A stretch of 64,000 nucleotides of DNA, from assembly GCA_028583685.1 (NCBI GenBank), contig JAMXIF010000043.1, positions 6,017,225 through 6,081,224 of the forward strand, in the 5' to 3' direction. Shown one piece after another: positions 47,676 to 57,779 of the stretch (positions are counted from its first letter, which is position 1; every line of letters starts with the position of its first letter). A program made the position numbers and the translations under genes. Below the pieces are notes generated by a model. The model searched no databases, was not told the origin of the DNA, and worked only from the letters and a program-made list of their open reading frames with translations. The stretch is from Petaurus breviceps papuanus. Its lineage: Eukaryota > Chordata > Mammalia > Diprotodontia > Petauridae.

Positions 47676-49130
47676 TGTAACTCTTTTTTCCCTTTTTTCT
47701 CCCCTCCCCAAGAAGGCTACCATTAGGCACACACAGTTGTGTGTGTGTGTAAAACTATATACATCTATTTTTTTTCTTTTCTCTGGATGCATATAGTGTC
47801 ATATGTCCTTTGTAATTAATTTGAGTATTTGTAATAGTCAAAAATCACTGTCACTTAAAGTTGTTCTTAAAACAATATTGCTGTTATTGCATATAACATT
47901 TTGTTGGTTCTACTCGTTCGTTCTTCATTATTTCATGCAAGTCTATCCATGTTCTTCTAAGATCACTGAGCTCATAATTTCTTATATCACAGTAGTTTTC
48001 CATCACTACCATATAGCACAACTTGTTCCCTAGTCAATGGGTATCCCCACGATTTCCAGTTCTTTGCCACTACAAAGAGAACTGTTATAAATATTTTAGA
48101 ATATATAGATTCATTTCCTTTTTCCCTAATCTTTTTTGGAAATAGATCTAGTAAGGATATTGCTGGGTCAAAAGGTATAGGCAGTTTAATCATTTTTTGT
48201 GTATAATTCCAGATTGCTCTCCAAAATTGTTGGATCAGTTCACAATTCCACCAATTTTTCTACATTTCCATGAACATTTGTCACTTTCCCCTTCAATCAT
48301 TTTAGTCAAACTGACAAGAATAAAATGATATCTTAAGGTTGTTTTGATTTGCAGTTCTCTAAACAATAATATTTAAAGAATTTTCATATGACCATAAATC
48401 GTTTCGATTTCTTCATTGGAAAACTGCCTGTTCATATCCTTTGATGGTTTATCAGTTGGGGAATAGCTTGTTCTTTATATATTTGAGATATGAAACTTTT
48501 ATCTGAGAAACTATCTATAAAACTTTTTTCCCAATTTTATGCTTTCCTTCTGAATTTGGCTACATTTGTATATTTCTACAAAAACTTTTGTAATTGAAGC
48601 TATCCACTTAATACCTTACTCTGCTCTCTATCTCTTGTTTATTCATAAATTATTCACTTTTCCATAAGTCTGATAAGCAATACACTCTTCAAATTTTCTT
48701 GTCCTATCTCTCTTTATATCTAGGTCATGTATCCATTTTAACCTTATCTCGGTAAATGTTGTAAGATATTGGTCTATACCTAATACCTGATATGCTGCTT
48801 TCTAGTTTTCCAACAATTTTTACCAAATAATGAATTCTTATCCCAAATCTTAAGTATTCACATTTGTCAAATATACATTAATTTATGTCTCATACAATAA
48901 ATTGTATGTCTTCTCTCTTCCATTGATCTATCTTTTTACTTCTTTACCAGTACAAGATAATTTTGATAATTACTGCTTTATAATATAGTTTAAGGTCTAG
49001 TACTGCTAAACCTTCTTCTTTACATTTTTTTAATTAGTGCCTTTGATATTCTTCACTTTTTGTTCTTTCAAATGCATTTTATTATTAGTGTCTATAAATT
49101 TCCCCAAAATTTTTTATTACGAAAGTAGGA
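47676..49130 (-). mobile_element. L1 3' region, about 1.45 kb
   Basis: Continuous antisense L1 text from the poly-T-side tail (47690) through 'agcacaacttgttccctagt', 'gatattgctgggtcaaaagg', 'actgcctgttcatatccttt', 'tctctatctcttgtttattc' and 'atctaggtcatgtatccatt'. The 5' end is truncated near 49130. It is old: no long frame remains. Confidence 0.87.
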
Positions 49131-49139
49131 AGTACTTTT

Positions 49140-49370
49140 ATAGGAAATACCATGTTTTTAAAGGAAGAAACAACTTAGGGGTCACCTAACTTAACTGCCT
49201 ATAACAGCAAGCACCCTAGCATAACTCCCATTAACATTACACTACCTCATTAAAAAAAAAAAACAACTGAGGGCCTAGAAGATGAAGTGATTTGCTAGAG
49301 TTATATTAGCAGCTGAGGTGGTCTAAAACCCAAGACTTCTTTCTTCCTACACTCTTCTGTCTTATAAGGA
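49140..49370 (-). repeat. Old SINE-like repeat
   Basis: 'ggggtcacctaacttaactg' and 'ctgagggcctagaagatgaa' followed by 'gtgatttgctagagttatat' follow the layout of the old SINE at 18432, with an A-rich insert near 49251. Confidence 0.5.
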
Positions 49371-50310
49371 GAGGCATTAAAAACAAATGTTAAAGTACAG
49401 ACTTCTAGCAGTGAGAGAAGTTTTGTTCTGTTTTGTTTAAAAAGTTAATGACTAAAACCAAAAGCAGGAATTTCCAGAATCTAGATTCAGTTCAGCATAA
49501 AAGTAAGAGCTTTAGAAAAACAGAAAAGTCTACCTCCTCAAGCACTAAACTCTTGCCTTGTGGAAACAGAAGCTATATAGTCAACAGCAGTGGATGTGTA
49601 GAACAGAACCCCGCAATGGGAAGATAATTCACCTGAATAACTAAGGGCCTTTCTAACTGATAGTCTATGATTCTATGTATAACATTCTAGACCCAAAGAT
49701 TAATGTCATTCTGGTTTGGCCTCTAATCTCTGTGTCCATTGTGCAATTCATTCTGACCCTTAGAATTCTTTGAATACCTTTGGCTGAACATGCATTTGCA
49801 TGGAGAACACATGAATGTCAGTTCCACAGAAAATATGGCTGTAGTCAAAGTTAACTATTCTCTCCAAAATACTTATCCCATCAATAATGTCTATGCTTAG
49901 TAATGCAAATGATGGCTTCTGTTTGATTGTCCATCATAAAAATGACCCATCCAAGACTACTTTTTTTTTATCTAGTATATTTGTCTCCAATCCAAAATAA
50001 ACTCTGACTAAATTAACTCTTCAATGTGAATCAAAAAAGAAAGAATTTTATTCCTAGGCAGAAACACTCAGACCCAGAAGAATCCAGAGTCTGAACTTAA
50101 AATCGTTTTTTTTTCTGAGTTAAAAGTAAGAAGTACATATAATGGTATTTTATTAGCTTTTATACTGTTTTTTTTAGATGAAATGATTTAAATTATCTCT
50201 TTGAGTGTGTAGGTATATGCACACACAAAAAAACATTAATCTCTTTTCTTCTCAAGAAGAGAGATAATGAGTCCATCTTTATGTATAGAAGTTAGACTTA
50301 TAGCCTAGAT
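49371..50310. other. Unassigned non-coding stretch
   Basis: No gene or named repeat recognised. Confidence 0.45.
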
Positions 50311-50314
50311 CAAT

Positions 50315-50455
50315 AAGAGACTTTAAATATTACCTAGGGCAAACCTCACTAATTTCATATCTAAGGAAACTGAGGCTTGGAGTTAAAGTGCTCTTTACCA
50401 AATTTACTCAGGTAATGGAGAGTCAGAATACAGTATCAAATATAAAATTCTCTGC
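50315..50455 (-). repeat. Old SINE-like repeat
   Basis: 'atctaaggaaactgaggctt' and 'ggagttaaagtgctctttac' fit the reversed core of the 18432 type. Confidence 0.55.
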
Positions 50456-50940
50456 TTAAGTTCAAAGCCCTTAATACTCTGAACCCCCTCCTGTCTAGTT
50501 TTCTTATACCTTACTCTTTGCCATGTATTCTTTGATCCAATGACACTGACATCCTTGCTGTTTCATGAGCAAAATACTAAATTTACTGACTCCAGAAATT
50601 TTCCCTAGCTGTCCCCTGTTTCCCTTGGTCATCTCTACCTGCTGCCTTCCTTGACTTCTTTTAAGTCCTTCCACCCCCCCCCAAAAAAAAAATCCTATCT
50701 TTTACCAGAAACCTTTCCTAATCCTTCTTAAATATAATGTCTTCCCTCTGCCAATTATTTCCTACTTATCCTATATATAGTTTTTTTGGATATTTATTTT
50801 TGTTGTCTCCACCATCAGATTGAAAATAGTGACTGTCTTTTGCCTTTTTTTGTATCTTTTCAATCTCCCACACTTAGTAGAGTGCTCAATATATAGTAGG
50901 TGCTTAATAAATTTTTATTGATTGATTGACTAATATCCTG
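50456..50940 (+). repeat. L2 LINE 3' end
   Basis: 'caaagcccttaatactctga', pyrimidine-rich middle, 'aaacctttcctaatccttct', and the closing 'tatagtaggtgcttaataaa' plus (ttga)n are the L2 signature. Confidence 0.88.
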
Positions 50941-51420
50941 ATTTTTCTTGACATTTTTATCTCCACTATGTCACACTGCTATTCAGTGAGTTTGTGGGTT
51001 TATTGTGGGATGATAATCAGATAATATCAAATAAATCAGATAAATTGGAATTAGATGATATATGTATATGTATATATAAACTCTTTTGACTTTTACTAAG
51101 TATAGGACATTAGTGAATTATTTCTTGAGGTATTTTTTAAAGTAAGTTTCCTGAAAATGAAGATAAACATGTTATCTATTATCTAGTTGCAGATAACAGT
51201 ATCAGATTCCAGAGGTACATAGGGCATTGTTCAGGGCTCTTGCAGAAAAAAAAATGGTAGGCTTGAAAGATATATTTAATTTGCATGTGTTACTTCACAT
51301 GCCTCATTCCCAAAGAGCCTTAAGGATTTGGGCCCAGAATAAGCAAGATAACACATAAGGACTTCAACATTGTTGCTAACCACTGGGTAAAGGGAAAAAA
51401 GGGTGGCATAGGTATAAATT
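50941..51420. other. Unassigned non-coding stretch
   Basis: Nothing recognised. Confidence 0.4.
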
Positions 51421-52220
51421 CAACTCAGCAAATACTTATTAAGCAACTACTCTGTGAAAGGCAATCTAAGAAGAACTAAGATGTATAGGATTTTCAGGAG
51501 GACTAGCACTTCTGAGGGTTTATATGCCATTTTTTAGGACTGCTTATCTACCTTTAGTGTCCATTTGATTTATCCAACTCTCACCTGTGGCTCTGAGAAG
51601 CTGTGGTATACAGTGTGTACATTCTGGTAAACCATCTCAGCAGACAGACTAAACCAGATTGAGAGTAATTGACTGGCCTCAAGCCTGTGGGTGAGTTGGG
51701 GAATATCTACCACAAGCATGTGAAGACTTTCCTTGGTGGGATGAACAGATGAAAATAATTTGTTCCAATGACCATGAAGATGGCTAAAGCAAGTGCTGTG
51801 GAACACTGAGAGCTTGGTCACACTTCAAAGGTACCAAGGTCATTCACTACATACCAAGCCATCACTAGTCATATTGACTTGTGTCCTTTCACTGGACTTT
51901 GATGATTCAGTAAGAAGAGTGAGGCTGATGACTGTGCAACTCTGTCTCACATCCAATTCATGTGCAAGTCAAGACATCCTCCTACAGCGTCATTGGTCCT
52001 CTTCGAAAGCAAAGGACAAACAACAACAGGGTTACAAAAACAAAAATTAAATCAGTCCCTGTCTCCAAAGAGCTGACATTGTACATATGGGATAAAATAG
52101 ATGAATAAACATGAGATATTGCCAGGAGGAAGCAAAGAATAATAACCACTATGGAGGATAAGCAAGGTTTCAGGTAACAAGTAGACCATGAGCTCTGAAG
52201 GATGTTAAAGTGTTAAAAAG
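51421..52220 (+). repeat. Ancient dispersed repeat 'A', head, split by an RTE
   Basis: The head 'aaatacttattaagcaacta' and 'ctgtgaaaggcaatctaaga' ends near 51500. The expected next words 'tcagtccctgtctccaaaga' and 'gctgacattgtac' come only at 52052, after the RTE piece. Confidence 0.6.
51505..52046 (+). mobile_element. RTE/BovB-clade LINE 3' end
   Basis: Closes with 'cattggtcctcttcgaaagc' and 'aaaggacaaacaacaaca', the forward version of the marsupial RTE end seen reversed at 24951. The 5' part is truncated. Confidence 0.82.
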
Positions 52221-53635
52221 GACAAAGAGGTGAAGACTGATTACAATAATAGGCATAGGAACAGCCCATACAATATAAAGAAGACCTTAGATTTCTTGGA
52301 CGGGGAGGGCTTGGGGAAGATAAACACTTGGTTCCAGTTTTGTATTTTTATGTTAATTATTTGGACAATTCATTTTAGTAATACCTGGCAGTTTTGTAAA
52401 ATGCAAAAAGTCCAGTGGTATTGTGAGAATTTTATATGAAACATCTTCATTTCAGGGACAAAACTGAACACTAGATGCAGAAAATGGAACCTGAGACCCA
52501 TGAATAGTAAGGAATAAATATCAAGGTTGAAGGCAGGAAGTCAAGGTCAAGAACCAATGTTAGGAGCCTAGGAAAGGATTACATGAATTAAACTCAATTT
52601 GTTAGCCATTAAATACTTAAGGTACTTACCATGAGATAAGGCATCATGAAAGCTGATGAGATCAATGCAAAAATGAATGGCCCAGGCCTCAAGAAACATA
52701 CTTTTTATGAGGTCAGATATAAATGCATGAAAAAGCAACACCACTTGAGTATTTATGATACTCATGAACAGCACTATAGCAACTCCGATGGGGAAAACCT
52801 TTGGGCTGAGCTGGTGACCACAGTATCAGAGACCACAGAGTCTGGAACCAGTAGAAAAGCGGCTCAAATAGGAATTAGTACTTATAGCTTCAGTTCCAGG
52901 CCATTCGTAGCTAGCAACATCAAGCAGATTGATCAATTAATCAATCATTTGATTTATTAATGGTTTACTTTGTAACAGTGTGCCAAGTGCTTGGGCATAT
53001 CAAGAAAAAGCAAACATAGTATCTACACTCTAGAAATTCATAGGAAAATAATTTAGAATCAATACAATTCACTTCTTGGTAATTATAACAGCTCAAAAGC
53101 TCAGTGAGTGAATAAAGCAGCCTGAGGGCCAAACGAAAGGCAGCAGGCTACACTACTCCCATTTGTTCAGGTTCCTCTATGGCAGCCAAGCTAACACTGT
53201 GATACTTCGGGGTGGAAATCCTCCTGTCATTGCCAAGGCTATGCTTCTATATAGAAGCCAAGTAAAATTTAAAGTTTCTGATTTTATTATGGTTAAATTT
53301 AGGTGATACAGTACAATATCATAGCAATTGCCTTTCTTACTTTCCAACCAACATTTTTTTTTTTTAGATAAACTCAGTTCATGGGACATCAACCCCCCAC
53401 CACCACCACAGCCCCAGAAACTATCACATTAATTTCAACATTAATTTTTTTTTATTAAACACATAAATGAGCTGTTGTGCAAGGTAGTAAGTACACAAAG
53501 ACAAACATATTACAATAGGCATAAAGCATTGAAACTCTAGGGGGTATCAACAGAGAGCCCTTACTTATCAGGAGTGCAAGTAATTCATCCCCTTCCCCTA
53601 TTCTACCATAACTATGACTTTTAAAGAAATATTTT
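52221..53635. other. Mostly unassigned stretch
   Basis: A possible repeat-'A' head at 52970-53060 ('gtgccaagtgcttgggcata'). A 104-codon plus-strand frame at 52646-52960 has no family features. Confidence 0.45.
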
Positions 53636-53639
53636 GATT

Positions 53640-53775
53640 TTTTAGGCAATTAGGGTAAAGTGACTTGCCCAGGGTCACACAGCTCCTAGGTGTCTGGGAT
53701 CATATTTGAACTCAGATCCTCCTTAACTCTAGGGCCAGTGCTCTATCCACTGTGCCACCTAGCTTCCCCCATAAC
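53640..53775 (-). mobile_element. tRNA-headed marsupial SINE
   Basis: 'caattagggtaaagtgactt', 'gcccagggtcacacagctcc' and head 'tgtgccacctagcttccccc' in reversed order. Confidence 0.87.
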
Positions 53776-53945
53776 TATGATTTTCAAAAATCATCCTAAA
53801 ACCTTCTAAAGCTGCAGTTTTAGACCCATAATTCTAGGGGCCTGTGAGAAAAACTGCCCTCAAATAGTCCATGAAAAGAACTATCAACACAGTGATTGCT
53901 AACGAGGGGACTCTTGCCCTTTGCCCTTTTCAAGAATTGCATTTA

Positions 53946-54099
53946 GGGGCGCCTAGGTGGCACAGTGAGTGGAGCACTGGCCCTGGAGTCAGGAGGACCT
54001 GAGTTCAAATCCTGCCTCAGACACTTCACACTTACTAGCTGTGTGACCTGTGCAAGTCCCTTAACCCCAATTGCCCTGCCTTCCCCCCTCCAAAAAAAA
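53946..54099 (+). mobile_element. tRNA-headed SINE, whole, with perfect 14-bp duplication
   Basis: Head 'ggcgcctaggtggcacagtg' carries a box A-like 'tggcacagtgag', and 'gagttcaaatcctgcc' is a box B-like stretch (RNA polymerase III promoter parts). It ends in about ten A. Flanks aagaattgcattta occur at 53932-53945 and 54100-54113. It is the best-preserved monomeric SINE of the window. Confidence 0.95.
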
Positions 54100-54284
54100 A
54101 AGAATTGCATTTATTTGGAAAGAGTTTATGTGGACAAGTCATAGAAGGAGGTATATTTATAAATACACACACACACTCCTTTTGACCATCCTACAGACAC
54201 AGAGACATATGGTAAAGAGCATAGATTAAGGATCAGAATATGTAGGTTCCAAACACAGGACTATATGACTTCTATAGAAGTATA

Positions 54285-54475
54285 GAATATTAGGCCTAGG
54301 AGGGACCTCAGGGATGTTCTAGTCTACCTTCACTTTACATATATAAGAAAATTGAGATTGATAGAGGCTAGAAGACTTGATTGTCCTAGGTCACATAATT
54401 AGTTACTGATCTAAAACTATTAGATTTGGGACTCAGATCTCTTGATTTTCAGTCTTTTGTGTGTTTTACTGTATG
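54285..54475 (-). repeat. Old SINE-like repeat
   Basis: 'ggagggacctcagggatgtt', 'ctagtctaccttcactttac' and 'taggtcacataattagttac' follow the 18432-type layout. Confidence 0.65.
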
Positions 54476-55284
54476 TTACCTCAGAATTAAATTAAATATC
54501 TTGTTCCATATAAATGAAAACATTATTATAGATCTATGTATCTAGCTATCTAGTTATCTTTTCACTTCCCATCTTCCCAAGAAATGTTGGTGGAGGGGGA
54601 AGAAAAGAGAATGAGGAGAGAAAAATCAATATTATTATAATTTTCTGTATAATTTGTATGTTTCTCAAAACACTCAAATTCCTTGGTCAGAGGCACCATA
54701 TAAATTATTAGATAGGAGACATGGGGAAATTCATTTTTGAATTCTTCCTGTTTTCACAGTATAATTAATATTCTTATCTCCTCAGGTCACACACCTGCTG
54801 TCCTCAACCCTGCTGTCATTTCTCCATTAGAAACCGTCCTTGCCCATTGATTTGGCTTCAAGCCCCAGGCCTGCTGCCAATCCCCTATTTATTTCCCAGG
54901 TCCTGTGGGGTGATGCATTGTTTCCAGCTTTAGCATTGTTTAGGGTCCACAACACCAAAAAGCAATTGAGGCTTCCAGGAACATATTCCTTTCCACTTAG
55001 CTAGGCCAGCACTAGGCTGGAATCTGTCAAGAAGCCTTGTGGGAGACAATCCAAATATGGAAATGATGGATCCATTCCTTCTGGTAGAAGCAGCAGGAAG
55101 TACCTTTTGGAAATTGTGGGTTTAACATCTTTGTCCTCAAATGTCCAAATCCAAGAAAGTACATTTGTCAGCACAGGGGAAAGAGATAGATAGATATACA
55201 CACATTTAAGGCCATACCTAAATTTAAACTAAATTTATATAAAGAACTGGAGGGAACTATGCAAAAAGTACAAGTGACTTAAAG
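54476..55284. other. Unassigned stretch, less A+T-rich in the middle
   Basis: 54780-55160 is richer in G+C than its surroundings and unique within the window. No open frame, splice-like exon or repeat is recognised. Confidence 0.45.
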
Positions 55285-55400
55285 TCAGAGAGAGCTGAAT
55301 TTTAGTCCCTCCTCCAACACATACTATCTTATAACCCTGGGCAAGTCACTTAACCTCTCATTGCCCTCTCTAAGGAAACTCTCTAAGATTATAAGTTACA
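55285..55400 (+). repeat. MIR core fragment
   Basis: 'ataaccctgggcaagtcact' then 'taacctctcattgccctctc' is the forward MIR core. Confidence 0.75.
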
Positions 55401-55784
55401 TCTGAGTTGTTGATTTGTATCAGTAGAAGGAATCTTCACATTGAGAGTTACTCACACCTATGTGTTCCCTGTCTGGACAAATGATTTAAATAAGCAAAAT
55501 TATAAATAATTCACCATGCAATGTGTGCCAATAAGCATTTAAGTACTTACTATCAGCTTGTCAATGTACTAAGCCCTGGAGATTTTTTTTTATTTAAATG
55601 GCAACAATGTAGTGCCTACCTCAAGTATATCATATTCTATTGGGAGACACAACATTTTTAAAAAAATTTCATCCAAGATGCATACAGAGCAAGTGGAAAA
55701 CAGTGTCACAGAAATAGGCGGGATTTGATTTGAGTCTCAACAGAAGCCATAGAAGTCAAGAGTTGGAAATAAGAAAGAGCATTC

Positions 55785-57779
55785 AGAGCCACTTTCCCTG
55801 TGTGGCCATGGAGGACTCAAGCTGGTCTTATGGGCTGTGCCCCATTGGCAAGGGGATGCCTCGTGTATGACCACAATGCTGCTGCTGGTACTACTGCTAC
55901 CAACCTGTAATACCAAGCAAAGGCAACTTCCCAAGATTCAAAATACCAGCATAGCCACTCTCCATTTTATTCAGTGACAAATTAGGAACAGAGAAAATAA
56001 AAATACAGCATAATTCAAAATACAGCATTCACCAAAAGTAATTCAAAAATTTCCCAAGTCAATCACAAAGACCCTCTTCTCAAATGGAGATCAGTTTCCA
56101 ATCATAAACAAAGTACATTCATTTGGTCAGTCACAGACAAAAAAGTCAAAAGTTTCCCACCCCTCTATCACAACTGAATTAAAATTATCATCAGTTTAAC
56201 ACAAAGCACTTTCTCAAAAGGGGCAGTAGAGAGCACAAAGGCCATCTACCCTAGAGTTACAATGAGGTTAAGATATCATCATAGCATTTAATACCCAAAG
56301 AGAGGTCTTTTCTTCATCTTGACCCATCTCTATTCCTGGGGAGACAAAGCTTAACAAGGCCACAAGATACATTGCCAGTGTCCTCACTAATTAATTCTCT
56401 GTCTGCAGAACAGTCCTAGGACCTCGGAAAACATTAGAAAGACCCTCTTCCAGAATTTCTGTAAACATACAACAAGAAAATCCTTCTTCAGGGCTTCTGA
56501 ACCAACAGCAAGTTTCCAGAACCTCTGTGACAACAGCACTGTCCTTCACCAGTGTATGCAATTCACAATCTGTCTGCAGAACAGTCTCCAAACCCCTGAA
56601 CCAACAGCAAGGTTCCAGAACCTCTGCAACAACAGCGCTGTCCTTCCCCAGTGGACAAATCTGGCAAAATAACATCAAAACCGACAGACAAAGTACCAGC
56701 ATCACAGCCATATCTCCTCAGTACTTAGCATCTCTGGGTGGCAGCTCTCAAAAGTCCTGGGCAGCTCAACCTGGCCCTCAGAAATCCTCTCTCTCTCTAC
56801 CTCCACAATGCTGTTTCCAAAAATTCTTCTGCCTCTCTTCCTCTGCTTGTGCCTTTCCAAATCCACGACACCAGCTCCTCCCAGTTCAGCCCTCTCTTTT
56901 CACGTCAACAAGTCCAACAAGCTCTGGGTTTTAACAGTCAACCCCAAAACCAAGCCAATACATGGAGATCTTTAAATTCCATTACTATTACACAACTGTG
57001 CCCAGGCAGGGCAATCTTGGAGCCTGCCGAACAGCAGCGACCCTGAACCCCAACGACGCATGCCACTTCTATGCCAGAGGCCAAGTCTACCCGCAGGAGG
57101 TGGCCCTTGTACCCATGTTGGACCACTCCCTGCATCTTGGCAAGGCCAAGATTTCTAAGTCAGCACCTTATTCGGAAGGAACAACTGTGATAAATGGAGA
57201 ATTTAAGGAGCTCAAATTAACTGATTATCAAGGGATATGTTTGGTTTTCTTCTTCTATCCACTTGATTTCATTTTTGTGTGTCCTATTGAAATTATCACT
57301 TTTAGTGACAGAATTGAAGAATTAAAAACTATAAATACTGAAGTGGTTGCATGCTCTGTTGATTCATAGTTTACCCATTTAGCATGGATTAATACCCCTT
57401 GGAAACAGGGAGGCCTTGAGCCAATGAAAATTCCACTTCTTTTAGATTTGACACACCAATTTTTCTGGAAGACTCAGGTCACATTCTTAGAGACCTTTTT
57501 GTTATTGATAATATAAAGGGATCCTATGATAGATTACAATGAATGACCTTCCTGTTGGCAGATTAGTGGATGAAATACTTCATTTAGTCCAAGTATTCCA
57601 GTACACTGACAAACATGGAGAAGTCTGTCCTGCTGGTTGGAAAGCTGGTAGTGTAAGAATAATTCCATATCCAGCTGGAAAACTGTAGTATTTCAATAAA
57701 GAAAATTGAAATGTTTGCTCAGGTCATGTCTAGTTCAAAGTTTACAAATAAAATTTTAAGAGTTTTGGTGCTTAAACAA
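55785..57779 (+). pseudogene. PRDX4: Processed retrocopy of PRDX4 (peroxiredoxin 4), decayed and split by an LTR
   Basis: PRDX4 is the secretory-pathway 2-Cys peroxiredoxin, which reduces peroxides in the ER. This copy has no introns. It starts with a short 5' UTR and ATG at 55808, shows a Leu-rich signal-peptide region just before the LTR, and resumes at 56993 with the PRDX4-specific extension 'CHFYARGQVYP' and 'DHSLHLGKAKISK'. The peroxidatic motif reads FVCPIEI (normally FVCPTEI). The resolving-Cys motif GEVCPAGW is at 57621-57645. The end is at 57707, with AATAAA at 57747-57752 and a short A-rich remnant. It is disabled by a frame change in the N-terminal part, a stop at the Gln of 'VACSVDSQ' (57367-57369), later frame changes, and a stop at 57686-57688. 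Flanks aaagagcattc (55774-55784) and aaagaacattc (57780-57790) are the target duplication. Confidence 0.93.
55906..56992 (-). mobile_element. Solo LTR, copy 7, inserted in the PRDX4 retrocopy
   Basis: Ends TGTAATACCAAGC (plus strand) and ATTACTATTACA. The 5-bp flanks are caacc (55901-55905) and caact (56993-56997), one mismatch. Like copy 5 it has the 99-bp internal duplication (landmarks ctgaacc at 56497 and 56596) and a sense-strand open frame, here 106 codons at 56391-56711. No internal genes. It is younger than the retrocopy that it interrupts. Fossil. Confidence 0.92.

Noticed and set aside
56962-57369. Intact peroxiredoxin gene
   Set aside because: The 135-codon frame is only the middle of the PRDX4 retrocopy. 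It starts inside the LTR, ends at a premature stop, and has no introns.
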